Numbered from the stretch's first letter, positions 16,398 through 25,422 are shown. The stretch is DNA of 64,000 nt from Leisingera sp. ANG1 (GCF_000203975.2 NZ_AFCF02000007.1:62001-126000); one strand, 5' to 3'. A program made the numbers and translations. Notes: generated by a model not told the origin, from the letters alone.

Positions 16398-17561
16398 ATG
16401 ACGACGGACACTTTCTATGCCACCCTCCCCAAGGTCCGCGATTTCAGCGATCTCTCCGACCCATCGGTCTTTGCGCCGCTGCCCGGCGATTGGCTGCTTT
16501 GCTGCACCGATATCGTGAATTCCACCGGACTGGTGAAGGCAGGCCGCTACAAGACCGTGAACATGGTCGGCGCCGCAGTGATCGCCGCCATGCGTAACGC
16601 GCTTAAGGGCGAGGCGTTTCCCTATGTCTTCGGTGGCGACGGCGCTTCTTTCGCGGTGCCGCCCCGCCATCAGGCCACGGCCCAGCGCGTTCTGGGATCC
16701 TTGCGCAGCTGGACCGAAGATGAATACGGCATCTCCCTGCGCGCCGCAGTGCTGCCGGCCTCGGCGATCCGGGCCGAGGGGCTGGATGTGCAGGTTGCCC
16801 GCTACGCGGTGTCGGACCACGCCGATTTCGCCATGTTCAGCGGCGGTGGCCTGGCCTGGGCGGAAGCGCAGATGAAGGCCGGCGCCTTTGCGGTTGCCCC
16901 TGCCCCGCAGGCGGACCCGCCCGACCTCGCAGGCCTCTCCTGCCGCTGGAGCAACACCCCCGCCCGACACGGCATCATCCTGTCTGTGGTGGCCCAGCCC
17001 GCCCCCGGCGCCAGCCCGCAGGACTTTGCCCGGCTCGCCGCTGATGTGCTGGATCTGGCGGCAGAGCTCGAGGACAGCGGCCACCCCGTTCCCGAGGCAG
17101 GCCCCCGGCTGCAGTTTCCGCCTGCTGGTCTGACGCTTGAGGCCAAGGCCTCCCGCGGCCGGCTTCCGTTGTTCCTCCGCAAGCTCTATCTGCTAGGCCA
17201 TTGCGCCTTTGCCGCCTGGGTTTTCACCGGAAAACGGCGCGTGGGCGCATTTGACACGCTGCATTACCTGTCGATGCTGCGGGCGCATTCCGACTTCCGC
17301 AAATTCGACGACGGGCTCAAGATGACACTGGACTGCACGCCCGGGATCAGCCGCCGCATTCGCCAGAAACTGCAACAGGCCGCCTCGGCCGGTCTGGTAC
17401 AGTTCGGACTGCACGAACAGGACGCTGCCATGGTCACCTGCATCGTGCCCTCTCCGGTGGAGGACGATCACATCCACTTTATCGACGGCGCGGCAGGGGG
17501 CTATACGCAAGCAGCCGCCAATCTGGCGGCTGCATTCGGGATCAGCAAGGAAACGGCCTGA
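16398..17561 (+). CDS. DUF3095 protein with class III nucleotidyl cyclase-like motifs
   Basis: This 387-residue soluble protein matches the DUF3095 family. Its first half contains CCTDIVNSTGLVKAG and, later, YVFGGDGASFAV. These resemble the two metal-binding parts of class III adenylate cyclases (DIVxST and GDG). The second half (RKLYLLGHCAFAAWVF, DFRKFDDGLKMTLDC) is family specific. Whether it makes cyclic AMP is unknown. The start at 16398 (MTTDTFYA) has AGAGGGAAG upstream. It ends two bases before a convergent carbonic anhydrase gene. Confidence 0.78.
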   Translation: MTTDTFYATLPKVRDFSDLSDPSVFAPLPGDWLLCCTDIVNSTGLVKAGRYKTVNMVGAAVIAAMRNALKGEAFPYVFGGDGASFAVPPRHQATAQRVLGSLRSWTEDEYGISLRAAVLPASAIRAEGLDVQVARYAVSDHADFAMFSGGGLAWAEAQMKAGAFAVAPAPQADPPDLAGLSCRWSNTPARHGIILSVVAQPAPGASPQDFARLAADVLDLAAELEDSGHPVPEAGPRLQFPPAGLTLEAKASRGRLPLFLRKLYLLGHCAFAAWVFTGKRRVGAFDTLHYLSMLRAHSDFRKFDDGLKMTLDCTPGISRRIRQKLQQAASAGLVQFGLHEQDAAMVTCIVPSPVEDDHIHFIDGAAGGYTQAAANLAAAFGISKETA

Positions 17562-17563
17562 CC

Positions 17564-18214
17564 TCAGACCGGGGCGAAGGTACCCGCCTTGGGGTCATAG
17601 CATTCCAGCCCGCCCTCGCCGATGTCGGTCCACAGACCGTGCAGGCTCAGCTCTCCGGCCTTCACGGCCGATTCGATGAACGGGAAGGTCATCAGGTTCT
17701 CCAGCGAGGCGACAACCGCCTGCCGTTCGAACTGGCGCGCCTGCTCTACCGGGTCGTCAATATCCGCAACCCCGCCGAATTTCGGCTTCAGAATGTCCAT
17801 CCAGCGCCCGACAAAGCTGGTCTTTTCCTCCAGCTGCGGCGCATGGCCCTTGCACATGTCGATGCAGCCCTGCACGCCGCCGCACTGCGAATGGCCCAGC
17901 ACGATCAGATGCGAGACCTTCAGCGCGGTGACCGCATATTCCACCGCCGCCGAGGTGCCGTGGTGGTCGCCATCGGGCGCAAACGGCGGCACCAGATTGG
18001 CGATATTGCGGTGAATGAAAAACTCTCCCTGGTCAGCGCCAAAGATCGAGGTCACATGCACCCGGCTGTCGCAGCAGGAGATCACCATCGCCCGCGGCCG
18101 CTGGCCTTCGGTCGCCAGACGGCGGTACCAGCCCTGGTTTTCCTCGTATGAAGTGGCTTTCCAGCCGTGATAACGGGTCACCAGATAGCTCGGGAGAGGC
18201 TTGGCAAATTCCAT
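17564..18214 (-). CDS. Beta-class carbonic anhydrase
   Basis: This 216-residue beta carbonic anhydrase interconverts CO2 and bicarbonate. Zinc ligands and catalytic dyad are clear: ISCCDSRV (Cys47, Asp49, Arg51) and GHSQCGGV (His108, Cys111). No signal peptide is visible, so it is cytoplasmic. It is convergent with the DUF3095 gene and divergent from the small Hpt-like gene. Length and motif order are normal for the family. Confidence 0.94.
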   Translation of the reverse strand: MEFAKPLPSYLVTRYHGWKATSYEENQGWYRRLATEGQRPRAMVISCCDSRVHVTSIFGADQGEFFIHRNIANLVPPFAPDGDHHGTSAAVEYAVTALKVSHLIVLGHSQCGGVQGCIDMCKGHAPQLEEKTSFVGRWMDILKPKFGGVADIDDPVEQARQFERQAVVASLENLMTFPFIESAVKAGELSLHGLWTDIGEGGLECYDPKAGTFAPV

Positions 18215-18390
18215 TGTCGAATCCTCGGTTCATTTCACGTTGCCGGCCGTATTACCCTGCATTGTCTCAAAATTCGAGGGATTTGATCCGCCCGCGGAAA
18301 CCTTTTGAAAACTTCTGGCTTCCACATTGGGCAGCGTGCCGTGGGGGCATGAAGAATTGGGTGAATGTGGTGGCCAATATACTGACAGTG

Positions 18391-18750
18391 ATGCACTCCG
18401 AGACAGTGCGATTAGATCCAGACAAACTTTCCGCGCTCTATGAACAGCTCGGCGAGGCCGGTGCTGAGGACGTCGTGTGCCGGGCGATTGAGGAAATGGC
18501 GGTCCGCCTGACGCATTGCGAGCGTCTGTGGCGGCAAAACGATATGATGAACCTGCGCAAGAGCGCCCGGTCGCTGATTGCAATGGCCGAACAGATCGGC
18601 ATGACCGCGCTGGCAACAATTGCCAAGGACGTGACCGAGGCGATTGATGCCGAGGACGGGCCGGCGGTCGCCGCCATCCTGTTCCGGCTGATGCGGGTGG
18701 GCGAACGTTCGCTGACCGCGGTCTGGGACCAGCAGGACATGACGATCTGA
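18391..18750 (+). CDS. Small helical protein resembling a degenerate Hpt domain
   Basis: This 119-residue all-helical protein begins MHSETVRLDPDKLSALYEQ. The central segment LRKSARSLIAMAEQIGM lines up with the Hpt motif (AHxLKGxAxxxG), but the phosphorylatable His is Arg, so it should not accept phosphate. It may bind a response regulator or kinase, by analogy; I know of no experimental assignment. The ATG at 18391 is chosen by the character of the N-terminus. An ATG at 18349 with GGGGGC before it is an alternative. Confidence 0.6.
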   Translation: MHSETVRLDPDKLSALYEQLGEAGAEDVVCRAIEEMAVRLTHCERLWRQNDMMNLRKSARSLIAMAEQIGMTALATIAKDVTEAIDAEDGPAVAAILFRLMRVGERSLTAVWDQQDMTI

Positions 18751-18835
18751 CAATTGTGCAGCCCGCAGGGCTTGCAGGCCGCGCGGCGGCGGCTACTCTG
18801 GCGCATCAGAAGTGATTGCAACCGGAGTTTTTTCG

Positions 18836-20218
18836 ATGCCGCCAGTCTTTGCCGCGCCCGGCCCTGACGCCTGCCCTGTGCATGTTATTGCAAGCGATGA
18901 ATTGGACAGCTGGCTCTCAGGCCAGCCGCAGCGCGTTCAGGCCTGGGTCAAGGCGCAGGGCTTCACTGCCGCCTGCGGCCAGGCGCTGACGGTGCCGGAT
19001 GCCGATGGCGGGATCGAACTGGCCCTTGCGGGCTACGGCAGCGCCGCCCAGCGCGCGCGCCGCCGTTTCGTGCTGGCTGAAGCGGCGCAGAAACTGCCTG
19101 CCGGAACCTACCGCATTGCCTCTGGCCTGCCCGCTGAGGCCGCTGCCAGCGAGTCGCTGGGCTGGCTGCTGACGGCCTACCGATTCGACCGCTACAAGGA
19201 CGCCAAGGGCGAAACCGCGGCCCTGCAGGCGCCCGAGGCCGTGGACGCCGCCGCCGTTCAATCGCTAGCCGCCGCCGAATGCCTGACCCGCGACCTGATC
19301 AACACACCCGCTTCCGACATGGGTCCGTCAGAACTGCAAGCTGCTGCCTCGGCGCTGGCACAGGAGTTCGGCGCCGAAATCTCCGTTACGCTGGGCGAGG
19401 ATCTGCTGGAACAGAACTTCCCGCTGATCCACACCGTCGGCCGTGCCTCGGACCGCGCGCCGCGGCTCATCGACCTGCGCTGGGGCAGCTCCGGCCCCAA
19501 GCTCACCCTGGTGGGCAAGGGCGTCTGTTTCGACACCGGCGGGCTTAACCTCAAGCCCGGCAACAGCATGGCGCTGATGAAAAAGGACATGGGCGGCGCG
19601 GCCAACGTGCTGGGCCTCGCCCGGATGATCATGGATGCCGGGCTGAAGCTGCAGCTGCGGGTGCTGATCCCGGCGGTGGAAAATGCCGTCTCTGGCGCCG
19701 CCTTCCGCCCCGGCGACGTGCTGATGTCGCGCAAGGGGCTGACGGTGGAGAACAACAACACCGACGCAGAGGGCCGCTTGGTTCTGGCCGACGCCTTGGC
19801 GCTGGCGGCAGAGGGCGCGCCGGACCTCTTGGTCTCCATGGCCACACTCACCGGCGCGGCCCGCGTTGCGGTCGGCCCGGACCTGTCGCCTTTCTACACC
19901 GATCACGAGGCCGACGCCGCCGCCCTGTCCTCAAGTGCGGCGCGCACTGCCGACCCGGTCTGGCGGATGCCCTTCCACGATCCCTATGAGCCAATGATCG
20001 AACCCGGTATTGCCGATCTCGACAACGCACCCTCAGGCGGGTTCGCAGGCTCGATCACCGCCGCCCTGTTCCTGCGCCGCTTCGCCGGCAAGACCCGCTA
20101 CATGCATTTCGACATCTACGGCTGGACCCCCAGCGCAGCACCCGGCCGCCCCAGGGGCGGTGCCCTGCAGGGTGCCCGCGCGCTGTTTACAGCGCTGCCG
20201 GACATGCTGGAGCTCTGA
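18836..20218 (+). CDS. M17 leucyl aminopeptidase family protein
   Basis: This 460-residue cytosolic zinc aminopeptidase removes N-terminal residues from peptides. The catalytic domain shows VGKGVCFDTGGLNLK (metal-binding Lys and Asp), MKKDMGGAA and the signature NNNTDAEGRL. An N-terminal macro-like domain covers about residues 1-160. The start at 18836 (MPPVFAAPG) has CCGGAG upstream. It is followed after four bases by an NlpC/P60 gene, and the pair probably turns over peptides and cell-wall peptides. It is shorter than E. coli PepA, as usual for the alphaproteobacterial branch. Confidence 0.9.
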   Translation: MPPVFAAPGPDACPVHVIASDELDSWLSGQPQRVQAWVKAQGFTAACGQALTVPDADGGIELALAGYGSAAQRARRRFVLAEAAQKLPAGTYRIASGLPAEAAASESLGWLLTAYRFDRYKDAKGETAALQAPEAVDAAAVQSLAAAECLTRDLINTPASDMGPSELQAAASALAQEFGAEISVTLGEDLLEQNFPLIHTVGRASDRAPRLIDLRWGSSGPKLTLVGKGVCFDTGGLNLKPGNSMALMKKDMGGAANVLGLARMIMDAGLKLQLRVLIPAVENAVSGAAFRPGDVLMSRKGLTVENNNTDAEGRLVLADALALAAEGAPDLLVSMATLTGAARVAVGPDLSPFYTDHEADAAALSSSAARTADPVWRMPFHDPYEPMIEPGIADLDNAPSGGFAGSITAALFLRRFAGKTRYMHFDIYGWTPSAAPGRPRGGALQGARALFTALPDMLEL

Positions 20219-20222
20219 TCCC

Positions 20223-21059
20223 ATGGCTGACCGCCGCCGTACCCCGGCGAATGACCGCATCGCCGCCGCCCATCTGACACACGCGCCCGAAGGGTTGGAA
20301 CGCGTTGACGGCATTGCCGCCCGCATCGGCGTGCCCGTCGCAGACCTGCTGCGCACACCGGACGGCGCCCGCGACCGCCAGCTGGTCTACGGCGAACCGG
20401 TCACGGTCTACGAGGACTGTGGCGGCTGGGCCTTCCTGCAGGCCGCCAAGGATTCCTACGTGGGCTATGTTCCCAGTTCCGCCTTGACCACACCGTTCGA
20501 GGCCACCCACTGGGTCAGCGCCCCGGCCACCCACGCCTATTCCGCGGATGATTTCAAATCGCCGGAAACCAGCGCCCTCAGCCACGGCAGCCGGGTGGAG
20601 GTGATGGGCGGCACCGGGCAGTTCACTGGGCGGTTCGTGGAAACCAGCCTTGGCTTCATCCCCGCCCGCCACCTGTCGCCCTTGGGTGCCCATGCCGATG
20701 ATCCGGTGATGGTGGCAGAGCTGTTCCTCGGCACCCCCTACCTTTGGGGCGGCAACAGCCGGTTTGGCATCGACTGTTCCGGCCTGGTGCAGGCCGCGCT
20801 GCTGGCATGCGGCACCCCCTGCCCTGGTGACAGCGACATGCAGGAGGAGGAACTGGGCGAGCCCGTTCCGGACGCAGACTACAGCCGCGGCGATCTCCTG
20901 TTCTGGAAGGGTCATGTCGCCCTGGTGCGGGACGCAGAGACGCTGATCCATGCCAATGCCCATGACATGGCGGTGGCCATCGAACCCATCGGTGCTGCAA
21001 TAAAGCGTATCCAGGCCCAAGGCGACGGCCCGCTTACCTCGCATAAACGGCTGGCGTAG
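20223..21059 (+). CDS. NlpC/P60 cysteine peptidase with SH3-like domains
   Basis: This 278-residue protein has two SH3-like segments (about 53-92 and 118-152) and a C-terminal NlpC/P60 domain. The catalytic Cys is in GIDCSGLVQ (Cys185) and His in GHVALV (His231), with further polar residues in HANAH. The family cleaves gamma-D-glutamyl-diamino acid bonds in peptidoglycan stem peptides. No signal peptide is seen, so it may recycle muropeptides in the cytoplasm, as in YkfC-like enzymes. That fits the aminopeptidase gene four bases upstream. ATG at 20223. Confidence 0.88.
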   Translation: MADRRRTPANDRIAAAHLTHAPEGLERVDGIAARIGVPVADLLRTPDGARDRQLVYGEPVTVYEDCGGWAFLQAAKDSYVGYVPSSALTTPFEATHWVSAPATHAYSADDFKSPETSALSHGSRVEVMGGTGQFTGRFVETSLGFIPARHLSPLGAHADDPVMVAELFLGTPYLWGGNSRFGIDCSGLVQAALLACGTPCPGDSDMQEEELGEPVPDADYSRGDLLFWKGHVALVRDAETLIHANAHDMAVAIEPIGAAIKRIQAQGDGPLTSHKRLA

Positions 21060-21081
21060 GCCCCTGCGCCCGCCAGCGGCG

Positions 21082-21137
21082 GCAAAAATCTTGCGAAGAT
21101 TTTTAGCCGGAAAATTCGAATTTTCCGGTCCCCGCCC
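21082..21137. repeat. Double-hairpin intergenic repeat, family B copy 1
   Basis: Two adjacent perfect hairpins are present. One has a 9-base stem AAAAATCTT (21084-21092 with 21096-21104). The other is a 22-base palindrome (21107-21128) built from CCGGAAAATTC. A related unit with the same order and flanks (GCAAAAAT ... CCCCGCC) is at 31678-31733. It lies between the convergent NlpC/P60 and DUF2794 genes and could terminate transcription in both directions. Confidence 0.7.
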
Positions 21138-21154
21138 TGCCGCAAAGCTTGCGG

Positions 21155-21499
21155 CTACTCCACGGAGCGGATCAGCTTGCGCTCCAGCACCCTCAGCACG
21201 GTCTTCAGATCCGCCCCGCGCTTCAGGATATGCCCGTCCATGCCGACCACCGAATACTGCCCCTGCCGCAGCCGCAGCTTGGGGCGCTTTTCGATCCGGT
21301 AGAGCGGATGCTCTGCCGTGCGCCGGAAGACGGAGAAAACTGCCAGATCACGCAAGGAAGAAATCCCGTAATCGCGCCACTCCCCGGCGGCCACCATACG
21401 GCCATAGAGAGTCATAATGACCGACAGTTCCCGGCGGTCAAAGGCGACTTGCTGAGGTATGGGAGATCCGGGAAAAGGCTGCACCTGATCAAAGCTCAT
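21155..21499 (-). CDS. DUF2794 family protein
   Basis: This 114-residue protein of the DUF2794 family is found mainly in alphaproteobacteria. Recognisable stretches are FDRRELSVIMTLYGRMVAAGEWRDY, FSVFRRTAEHPLYRIEKRP and VGMDGHILKRG. Function is unknown; the protein looks cytoplasmic with no membrane segment. The ATG at 21499 (MSFDQVQPFPG) is preferred over an in-frame upstream TTG. It is convergent with the NlpC/P60 gene across the double-hairpin repeat. Confidence 0.85.
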   Translation of the reverse strand: MSFDQVQPFPGSPIPQQVAFDRRELSVIMTLYGRMVAAGEWRDYGISSLRDLAVFSVFRRTAEHPLYRIEKRPKLRLRQGQYSVVGMDGHILKRGADLKTVLRVLERKLIRSVE

Positions 21500-21626
21500 A
21501 GATAACAGGTTGCGCCGTTTCCCCGGCAAATCAAGGGTTTTAACGTTCGATTTTTCGTGTGGTGCAGGATGCGCACAGGCGAAAGTAGCGCGTTTCCGGC
21601 TGTATCAGAGCCTTTTTCAGACCCTC

Positions 21627-22316
21627 TCAGGCCGCCGCCAGTGCCCCGCACTGCACACCCAGAATCTGCTCCAGCGCCACCCGTCCGGGCGCCGTCAGCA
21701 TCAGCCCGCGCTTGTGCCGGTGCCGTTTGACCCAGCCGCTGTCCAAGGCATGTTCCAGGATCTGCCGCCCCATTGGTCCCGCCACATGCAGCTTGCGCTC
21801 GGTCCAGTCCAGACAGGGCCGAACGAAGGGCTGGCGGCTGGTCTTTTCCGGCAGAACCACCCCCAGTTTCAGCCATTCTCCGGCGGGTTCTGCGCGAAAG
21901 GCACCTTGCCCCTCCACCAGCATGCCGCGGTCCAGAAAGGCGCGGGTCATCGCCACCGCCAGCGGGCCTGCCAGGTGGTCGTAGCAGCTGCGCAGCTGTG
22001 CCAGCCCGCCCGCCTTGCGCTGCTGGGCGCGGTGCAGGCTGTCGGCAGGCGCAATTGCCGCCAGCTGCTCCAGCGCGTGCGCCACCTCGGCGCCTGCCAG
22101 CCGGTGATAGACGCAGCGGCCGCGCTTTTCCGCCACCACCAGCCCTGCGTCCTGCAGCAGCCGCAAATGCGCCGAGGCGGTTTGCGGCGTCACCCCAGCA
22201 GCAGCCGCCAGCTCCTTGTTGGTATAGGCGCGGCCCTCCATCAGCTCGCACAGCATTTGCGTGCGGCTGGCGTCGCTGATGGCCTGGCCCAGAATATCGA
22301 AACGCGGTGTGATCAT
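21627..22316 (-). CDS. ArsR-family winged-helix regulator with C-terminal extension
   Basis: This 229-residue regulator has a helix-turn-helix domain in the first 90 residues (RTQMLCELMEGRAYTNKELA, then TPQTASAHLRLLQDAGLV). It continues with about 130 residues not present in minimal ArsR repressors, including RSCYDHLAGPLAVAMTRAFLDRG and CLDWTERKLHVAGPMGR. No clear metal-binding ELCVCDL motif is present, so metal sensing is not supported. The conserved Cys residues in the extension (CYDH, CLDW) may sense a ligand. Target unknown; imuB lies just upstream on the same strand. Confidence 0.85.
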   Translation of the reverse strand: MITPRFDILGQAISDASRTQMLCELMEGRAYTNKELAAAAGVTPQTASAHLRLLQDAGLVVAEKRGRCVYHRLAGAEVAHALEQLAAIAPADSLHRAQQRKAGGLAQLRSCYDHLAGPLAVAMTRAFLDRGMLVEGQGAFRAEPAGEWLKLGVVLPEKTSRQPFVRPCLDWTERKLHVAGPMGRQILEHALDSGWVKRHRHKRGLMLTAPGRVALEQILGVQCGALAAA

Positions 22317-22403
22317 GCTCCTACCCTACGCGGTTTGCGCAGGGACACCCAAGCAAAACCCTTCGCCCCGCGCCGAAGTATCCCTCCGTTTCCGCGTGCC
22401 CGG

Positions 22404-24077
22404 TCACGCAAACGACCCGTGGCAGAACCAGCCCGGCGACAGCGCCCCGCCATGGGCAAAGAACAGCCACAGCCGCGTCCCGCACCCCGTCGCCACCACC
22501 CAGTAATCGCGCACCCCACTGCGCCACTCGGAGTCTTCCAGCCACCACTCGGGCGCAATCCGCTCCGGGCCTTCCGCCGCTGCCAGCGCCCAGTCCCGGC
22601 CGCGCCACCTGAACTGCTCCGGCACCTGCGGCACATCCGGCGCATGGACCAGCTCAGGCCGCCACAACAGCAGCGGCCGCGGGCGCGGCGGCAAGGGCCA
22701 ATCGCCGGAGGCAGGCTCCGACCAGGCCGCCGCCTGCACGGTGAAGGTTTTTTCCGGAATGTGGCTCTCCGCCGGATGGCAGCGGGTGATTGCCTCCATC
22801 CCCAGCCGCGCGCCCAGCCGGCCGATCAGATCCTCCAGCGCGGCGCCATCCTCCTGCCGCGCCCGCGCCGCGGCACTTGCCTGCAGATGGCCCGCCGGGG
22901 TGCCGGCGTGAATGGCTTCGGCCTGCAAGACCTCCAGCCGCAGCATGTCGATGCCATAACCCGCGTCGATCTGCTCCAGCTTCATCTCCAAGAGCGGCCG
23001 GATGCGGGCAGGCTGGCGGCTGGCACGGGCCAGGCCCAGGGTCACGGCCTCCATTTCCTGATCGCAGCGGTGCGCCTCCAGCCGCAGCACGCGGGCGCCC
23101 TTGCCGCGCGCCTCCAGCCGGGCACACAGCCGCGGCAGCATCCGGTCGATGCCTGCCAGCAGATCCTCCATCAGCCCGATCGGCTCCGGCAGGGTCAGCC
23201 GCACCGCAAAACGGTCCGGGCTGCGCGCGGGCGAGACCGGCTCCGGCGCGCTGCCCATTGCCTGGTCCAGCCGCAGCACCAGCCCCTGGCCGAACCGGCG
23301 CGCCAGGCTGGCCCGCGGCTGGCCCAAGAGATCGCCGATCCGCCGCAGCCCCAGCCGGTTCAGCTGCGCCACGGTGGCGCTGTCCAGCCGCAACGCCGCC
23401 ACCGGCAAGGGCGCCAGCGCGCCATAGGCCTGGCCGGTTTCCGCAATCCGCCCCAGCTGCGGCACCGCGGCCTGCAGCTGCGGCGCCGCGCCGCCGCGGG
23501 TCCAATGGCGGCGCTTGACGCTCTGGCGTTTCTGCGCCCGGGCACGGGTTGCCCGCGCCTCCTGGTCGATGGCGTCGCCCGACCGCTCCGGCGCCGCCTC
23601 CTCCCCCGCATAGCGCGCCAGCGCCCAGGCCGCGCCCAGGGTGTCCGCCAGCCCCATCCGCACGCTTAGCCCCATCTCCGCGCAATCCTGCCCCGCCGTC
23701 TCCATCAGCGCCGCCTCGCTGCCGAACAGATGCGCGCAGCCGGTGAGGTCGATGGTAAGCCCGTCCTCCCCCGCCTCCGCCACCCAGGGGCTGAACTTGC
23801 CCGCCCAGCGCCGGAGTGCGGCCAGGAACGCCATCTCCGCCGCCCGGTTGCGCGGCCGCACCACCAGGCCCGCGCACATCGCATGGGCATCGCGCAAGGG
23901 CTGGCCGGCCTGCAGCCCCTCTGCCGAGGCGGCCAGGTTTAACGCGGAAATAACCTGAGTGTTGGAGACTTCCTCAACGACGGCCAGCGGCCCGGCAATA
24001 CCGCCGCGCTCCGCCCGCAAAATGCGTTCGGCGCCAAGGCGCGGAAACCACAGCGACAGAATGCGGCGATGGGGCAT
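22404..24077 (-). CDS. imuB: ImuB-like Y-family polymerase homologue
   Basis: This 557-residue DNA polymerase Y-family protein is the catalytically inactive scaffold of the ImuA-ImuB-DnaE2 damage-tolerance mutasome. The start is typical (MPHRRILSLWFPRLGAERIL), and DGLTIDLTGCAHLFG marks the palm. The little-finger region and C-terminal tail follow. I use the ATG at 24077; an upstream in-frame TTG is weaker. A LexA-type box at 24136-24150 lies 59-73 bases upstream. Its usual partner dnaE2 is not adjacent but at 51567-54494, and no imuA is seen in the window. Confidence 0.88.
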   Translation of the reverse strand: MPHRRILSLWFPRLGAERILRAERGGIAGPLAVVEEVSNTQVISALNLAASAEGLQAGQPLRDAHAMCAGLVVRPRNRAAEMAFLAALRRWAGKFSPWVAEAGEDGLTIDLTGCAHLFGSEAALMETAGQDCAEMGLSVRMGLADTLGAAWALARYAGEEAAPERSGDAIDQEARATRARAQKRQSVKRRHWTRGGAAPQLQAAVPQLGRIAETGQAYGALAPLPVAALRLDSATVAQLNRLGLRRIGDLLGQPRASLARRFGQGLVLRLDQAMGSAPEPVSPARSPDRFAVRLTLPEPIGLMEDLLAGIDRMLPRLCARLEARGKGARVLRLEAHRCDQEMEAVTLGLARASRQPARIRPLLEMKLEQIDAGYGIDMLRLEVLQAEAIHAGTPAGHLQASAAARARQEDGAALEDLIGRLGARLGMEAITRCHPAESHIPEKTFTVQAAAWSEPASGDWPLPPRPRPLLLWRPELVHAPDVPQVPEQFRWRGRDWALAAAEGPERIAPEWWLEDSEWRSGVRDYWVVATGCGTRLWLFFAHGGALSPGWFCHGSFA

Positions 24078-24135
24078 GGGCAAATCGGGCAGCAAGGGCC
24101 GGCAGGCGGCAGGTTACAGGAGTTTTTTGGCAGAT

Positions 24136-24150
24136 GTTCTTATTTTGTTC
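24136..24150. promoter_or_regulatory. LexA (SOS) box upstream of imuB
   Basis: The sequence is GTTC-TTATTTT-GTTC, an exact match to the direct-repeat LexA site used in alphaproteobacteria (GTTC-N7-GTTC). It sits between imuB (minus) and the cytochrome c'-like gene (plus), so it could affect both, but imuB is the known SOS family. The candidate box before dnaE2 (54506-54520) shares TTTTGTTCTCA. Confidence 0.8.
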
Positions 24151-24189
24151 TCAAAATGCGATTCGGTCAATCCGCAGGGGCGCTGCGCA

Positions 24190-24666
24190 ATGACCCTGCG
24201 CCGTCTCAAGGGGCTCGCCTTCCTCGTGATCCTCGCCGCTCTGGCCGCAGGCGTGACCGCCCCGGTCACGGCAGACAGCGGTCTCAGCAAACATGTGACC
24301 CGGCGGATGGCCCTGATGACAGGGCAGAAAGCGGCGATGGATGTGCTCACCGGGATGATGGCCGGACGCATCGTCTTCGACCGGGACAAGGCGCGCAGCG
24401 CCCAGCGCCAGCTGATCAAATCCACCGGCAGCATTCGCAAGCATTTCAAGAAACCGCGGCTGGATGCGCGCTCCAACGCGCGGCCGCTGATCTGGCACAG
24501 CTGGAAGGATTTCAAGACCCGCGCCGGAACCGCAGAGGCCGCGGCCCGCAACCTCAGCACCCGCTCGCTGCCCGCCCTGCGCCGCACCCTGCCCGGCCTG
24601 ATGCAAAGCTGTCTCAGCTGCCACGAGACCTACCGCAGCACCCCCAACAGCTTCACCACACACTAA
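24190..24666 (+). CDS. Exported class II cytochrome c (cytochrome c'-like)
   Basis: This 158-residue protein has a signal peptide (about residues 1-28, LKGLAFLVILAALAAG) and a four-helix-bundle-like body. A single CLSCHETYR haem-binding motif near the C-terminus is the arrangement of cytochrome c'. Such periplasmic proteins bind NO or act in electron transfer. The ATG at 24190 gives a clean signal sequence. It is divergent from imuB and convergent with the TetR gene. It is shorter on the C-terminal side of the CxxCH than many homologues but not obviously truncated. Confidence 0.82.
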   Translation: MTLRRLKGLAFLVILAALAAGVTAPVTADSGLSKHVTRRMALMTGQKAAMDVLTGMMAGRIVFDRDKARSAQRQLIKSTGSIRKHFKKPRLDARSNARPLIWHSWKDFKTRAGTAEAAARNLSTRSLPALRRTLPGLMQSCLSCHETYRSTPNSFTTH

Positions 24667-24698
24667 CAGGACAGCAGCCCCTGTCACGGGGCGGCAAG

Positions 24699-25316
24699 TC
24701 AGGCCCCGAACCGCGCCATGAAGGTGTCGATCGCGCCGCTGATCACCCGCTCGCGCTCAGCCTCGGTGAACTCGGTGTCGATCTTGAACAGGAACCGCAG
24801 GAACACATCCGCCTTGCACAGCTCGATGAACTGCGCCGCGGCAAGATCAGCATCTTCGATCTTTAGCTCGCCCCGCGCCGCCGCAGCCTCCATATAGGCC
24901 TGGATCTCCCCGTGCAGCACCATCGGACCGCTTTCGTAGAACATCGGCCCCAGCTCCGGGAACCGGTCGGCCTCAGCCACGAAGATGCGGAACAGCTGCA
25001 GGCTGAAACCGCCCAGCAGCACCCCGTGCACCCGCTCCGCCGCTGCCCGCAGCACGTCCCGCGGCCCGCAGCTGCCGGGCGCCAGATCCAGCGAAGCATC
25101 CGCCTGCTGCACGCAGGCTGACCGCACCACCTCCATGAACAAGACCCGCTTGTCAGGGAAATAGCTGTAGAGCGTCGCCTTGGAGACCCCCGCCGCCTTG
25201 GCAATCTTGTCGACGCTGGCGCCTTCGAACCCGTCCGCCAGGAACACCTCGCGCGCGCCGTCCAGGACCTGATCGAATTTGCGGCCGGTGCGCAGGACGC
25301 TGGCTTGCTGGTTCAT
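24699..25316 (-). CDS. TetR/AcrR-family transcriptional regulator
   Basis: This 205-residue regulator has the TetR helix-turn-helix at residues about 15-60 (AREVFLADGFEGASVDKIAKAAGVSKATLYSYFPDK in parts). Its ligand-binding C-terminal domain contains LQLFRIFVAEADRFPELG, typical of the AcrR-like TetR_C group. It is divergent from mbfA with a 137-base gap that holds an Irr box close to mbfA. The target is unknown; mbfA regulation by Irr does not require it. Confidence 0.88.
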   Translation of the reverse strand: MNQQASVLRTGRKFDQVLDGAREVFLADGFEGASVDKIAKAAGVSKATLYSYFPDKRVLFMEVVRSACVQQADASLDLAPGSCGPRDVLRAAAERVHGVLLGGFSLQLFRIFVAEADRFPELGPMFYESGPMVLHGEIQAYMEAAAARGELKIEDADLAAAQFIELCKADVFLRFLFKIDTEFTEAERERVISGAIDTFMARFGA

Positions 25317-25422
25317 GCGGGCTCCAATGGCTGCGTAGGGGTCTGGGCCTAATGTAGCCTGCGCCGCCCCATTGCAACAGCAGAACCCGCATCATCTTGC
25401 GCTCCCTCGCGGAACCGTTATG

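Noticed and set aside
21510-23669. A 719-codon open frame opposite the ArsR and imuB genes
   Set aside because: It is antisense to two supported genes, rich in Arg/Pro/Gln, and has no motifs.
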